From the NCBI GenBank assembly GCA_050734185.1, contig JBOHUE010000129.1, forward strand, positions 1-5,702: a stretch of 5,702 nt of DNA, in the 5' to 3' direction. Origin of the DNA: JAFALX01 sp050734185. GTDB lineage: Bacteria; Chloroflexota; Dormibacteria; Aeolococcales; Aeolococcaceae. A model generated the notes under the pieces. It had not been told where the DNA came from. It did not search any database and saw nothing but the letters and a program-made list of their open reading frames with translations. Within the stretch, counting starts at the first letter, position 1. Every line of letters starts with the position of its first letter. The position numbers were made by a program, and so were the translations under genes. Below are positions 5,268 to 5,702 of this stretch, one piece after another.

Positions 5268-5702
5268 GTGAGCGGTGCGCCACGCATTCTCGTCGTCGAC
5301 GACGAGCCGAGCATCACCGACTTCATCGCGCTCGGGCTGCGCCACGAGGGATTCGAGGTGCGCACTGCGCCGGATGGCAGGGTCGCCCTGCGCGCGGTCG
5401 ACGAGTTCCATCCCCACCTCGTCGTGCTCGATCTCATGATGCCGCGCGTCGACGGCTGGGAGCTCTGCCGCGCGCTGAGCGGCGAGCGCTCGCGCGGGAT
5501 CATCATCCTCAGCGCGCGGGACGAGACGGCGGACCGGGTCCAGGGACTCGAGCTCGGCGCCGACGACTACCTGGTCAAGCCGTTCGAGTTCACTGAGCTG
5601 CTGGCACGCATCCGCGCGGTGCTGCGCCGGCGCAACCCGGACCTGTCGCGCGTCGTCAGCGCGGGCGACGTGACCATCGACACCGGCACTCGAGAGGTGC
5701 AC
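5268..5702 (+). CDS. OmpR-family response regulator (N-terminal part, runs off window)
   Basis: The first 145 codons of a two-component response regulator; the gene continues past the right edge. The receiver domain (about residues 6-118) has the acidic pair Asp11-Asp12, the phosphoacceptor Asp55 in VLDLMMPRVDG, Ser82 at the signalling Thr/Ser position, and Lys104 in LVKPF. All catalytic positions are intact. After LLARIRAVLRRR comes VVSAGDVTIDTGTREVH, which matches the start of an OmpR/PhoB-type winged-helix DNA-binding domain, so it is a transcription factor activated by a sensor kinase. The kinase gene is often directly downstream in such loci but cannot be seen here. GTG 5268 is chosen because it begins just before the receiver fold and matches the predicted transcript start. 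Residue style resembles MprA/CutR-type actinobacterial regulators, but that is only a resemblance. Confidence 0.93.
   Translation, partial: MSGAPRILVVDDEPSITDFIALGLRHEGFEVRTAPDGRVALRAVDEFHPHLVVLDLMMPRVDGWELCRALSGERSRGIIILSARDETADRVQGLELGADDYLVKPFEFTELLARIRAVLRRRNPDLSRVVSAGDVTIDTGTREVH

Noticed and set aside
5175..5702. Upstream extension of the PHP gene to the window edge
   Set aside because: The added residues are antisense to the response regulator or lie in the intergenic gap; the PHP fold starts just after ATG 5174.

Overview
The window is high-GC throughout, with dense, often overlapping genes, GTG starts, a tRNA without an encoded CCA, weak or absent Shine-Dalgarno sites, and protein sequences of actinobacterial character (Erm-type methyltransferase, APH(6)-type kinase, MshB/Mca-like deacetylase). 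This points to chromosomal DNA of an actinobacterium, possibly a deep-branching lineage. That placement is inference from style, not from a marker gene. I see no insertion sequence, phage gene, CRISPR array or replication origin.

Layout. Bases 1-113 hold the tail of an upstream plus-strand unit and a strong intrinsic terminator (31-72). A divergent pair follows: an Erm-like rRNA adenine methyltransferase on the minus strand (114-773) and an APH(6)/hydroxyurea-type phosphotransferase on the plus strand (from about 847 to 1719). Both families are known for antibiotic self-protection or resistance, and they share a 73-bp intergenic region. Next come 163 bp without a gene but with three hairpins, the last followed by six T (1720-1882). 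A two-gene plus-strand unit follows: a PIG-L/LmbE-type zinc deacetylase (1883-2689) overlapping by one base (TGATG) an alpha/beta hydrolase with a Cys nucleophile elbow (2689-3618).

Facing it on the minus strand, and read from right to left, is a tightly packed unit: a PHP-domain phosphoesterase (5174-4404), overlapping by GTGA a PP-loop ATP pyrophosphatase of the Dph6-like family (4407-3718), whose stop codon lies inside the 5' end of a tRNA-Lys(CUU) gene (3727-3655). Divergent from this unit, and running off the right edge, is an OmpR-type response regulator (5268 onward) with a promoter placed to give a leaderless mRNA and a tandem 11-bp-period repeat upstream.

Most of the window is ordinary chromosomal gene content. 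The points worth a second look are the CDS/tRNA overlap with an embedded -10 box, the Cys-for-Ser hydrolase coupled to a PIG-L deacetylase, the Cys-for-Asn change in the Erm-like catalytic motif, a possible leaderless leader peptide ahead of that gene, and the tandem repeat in front of the response regulator.
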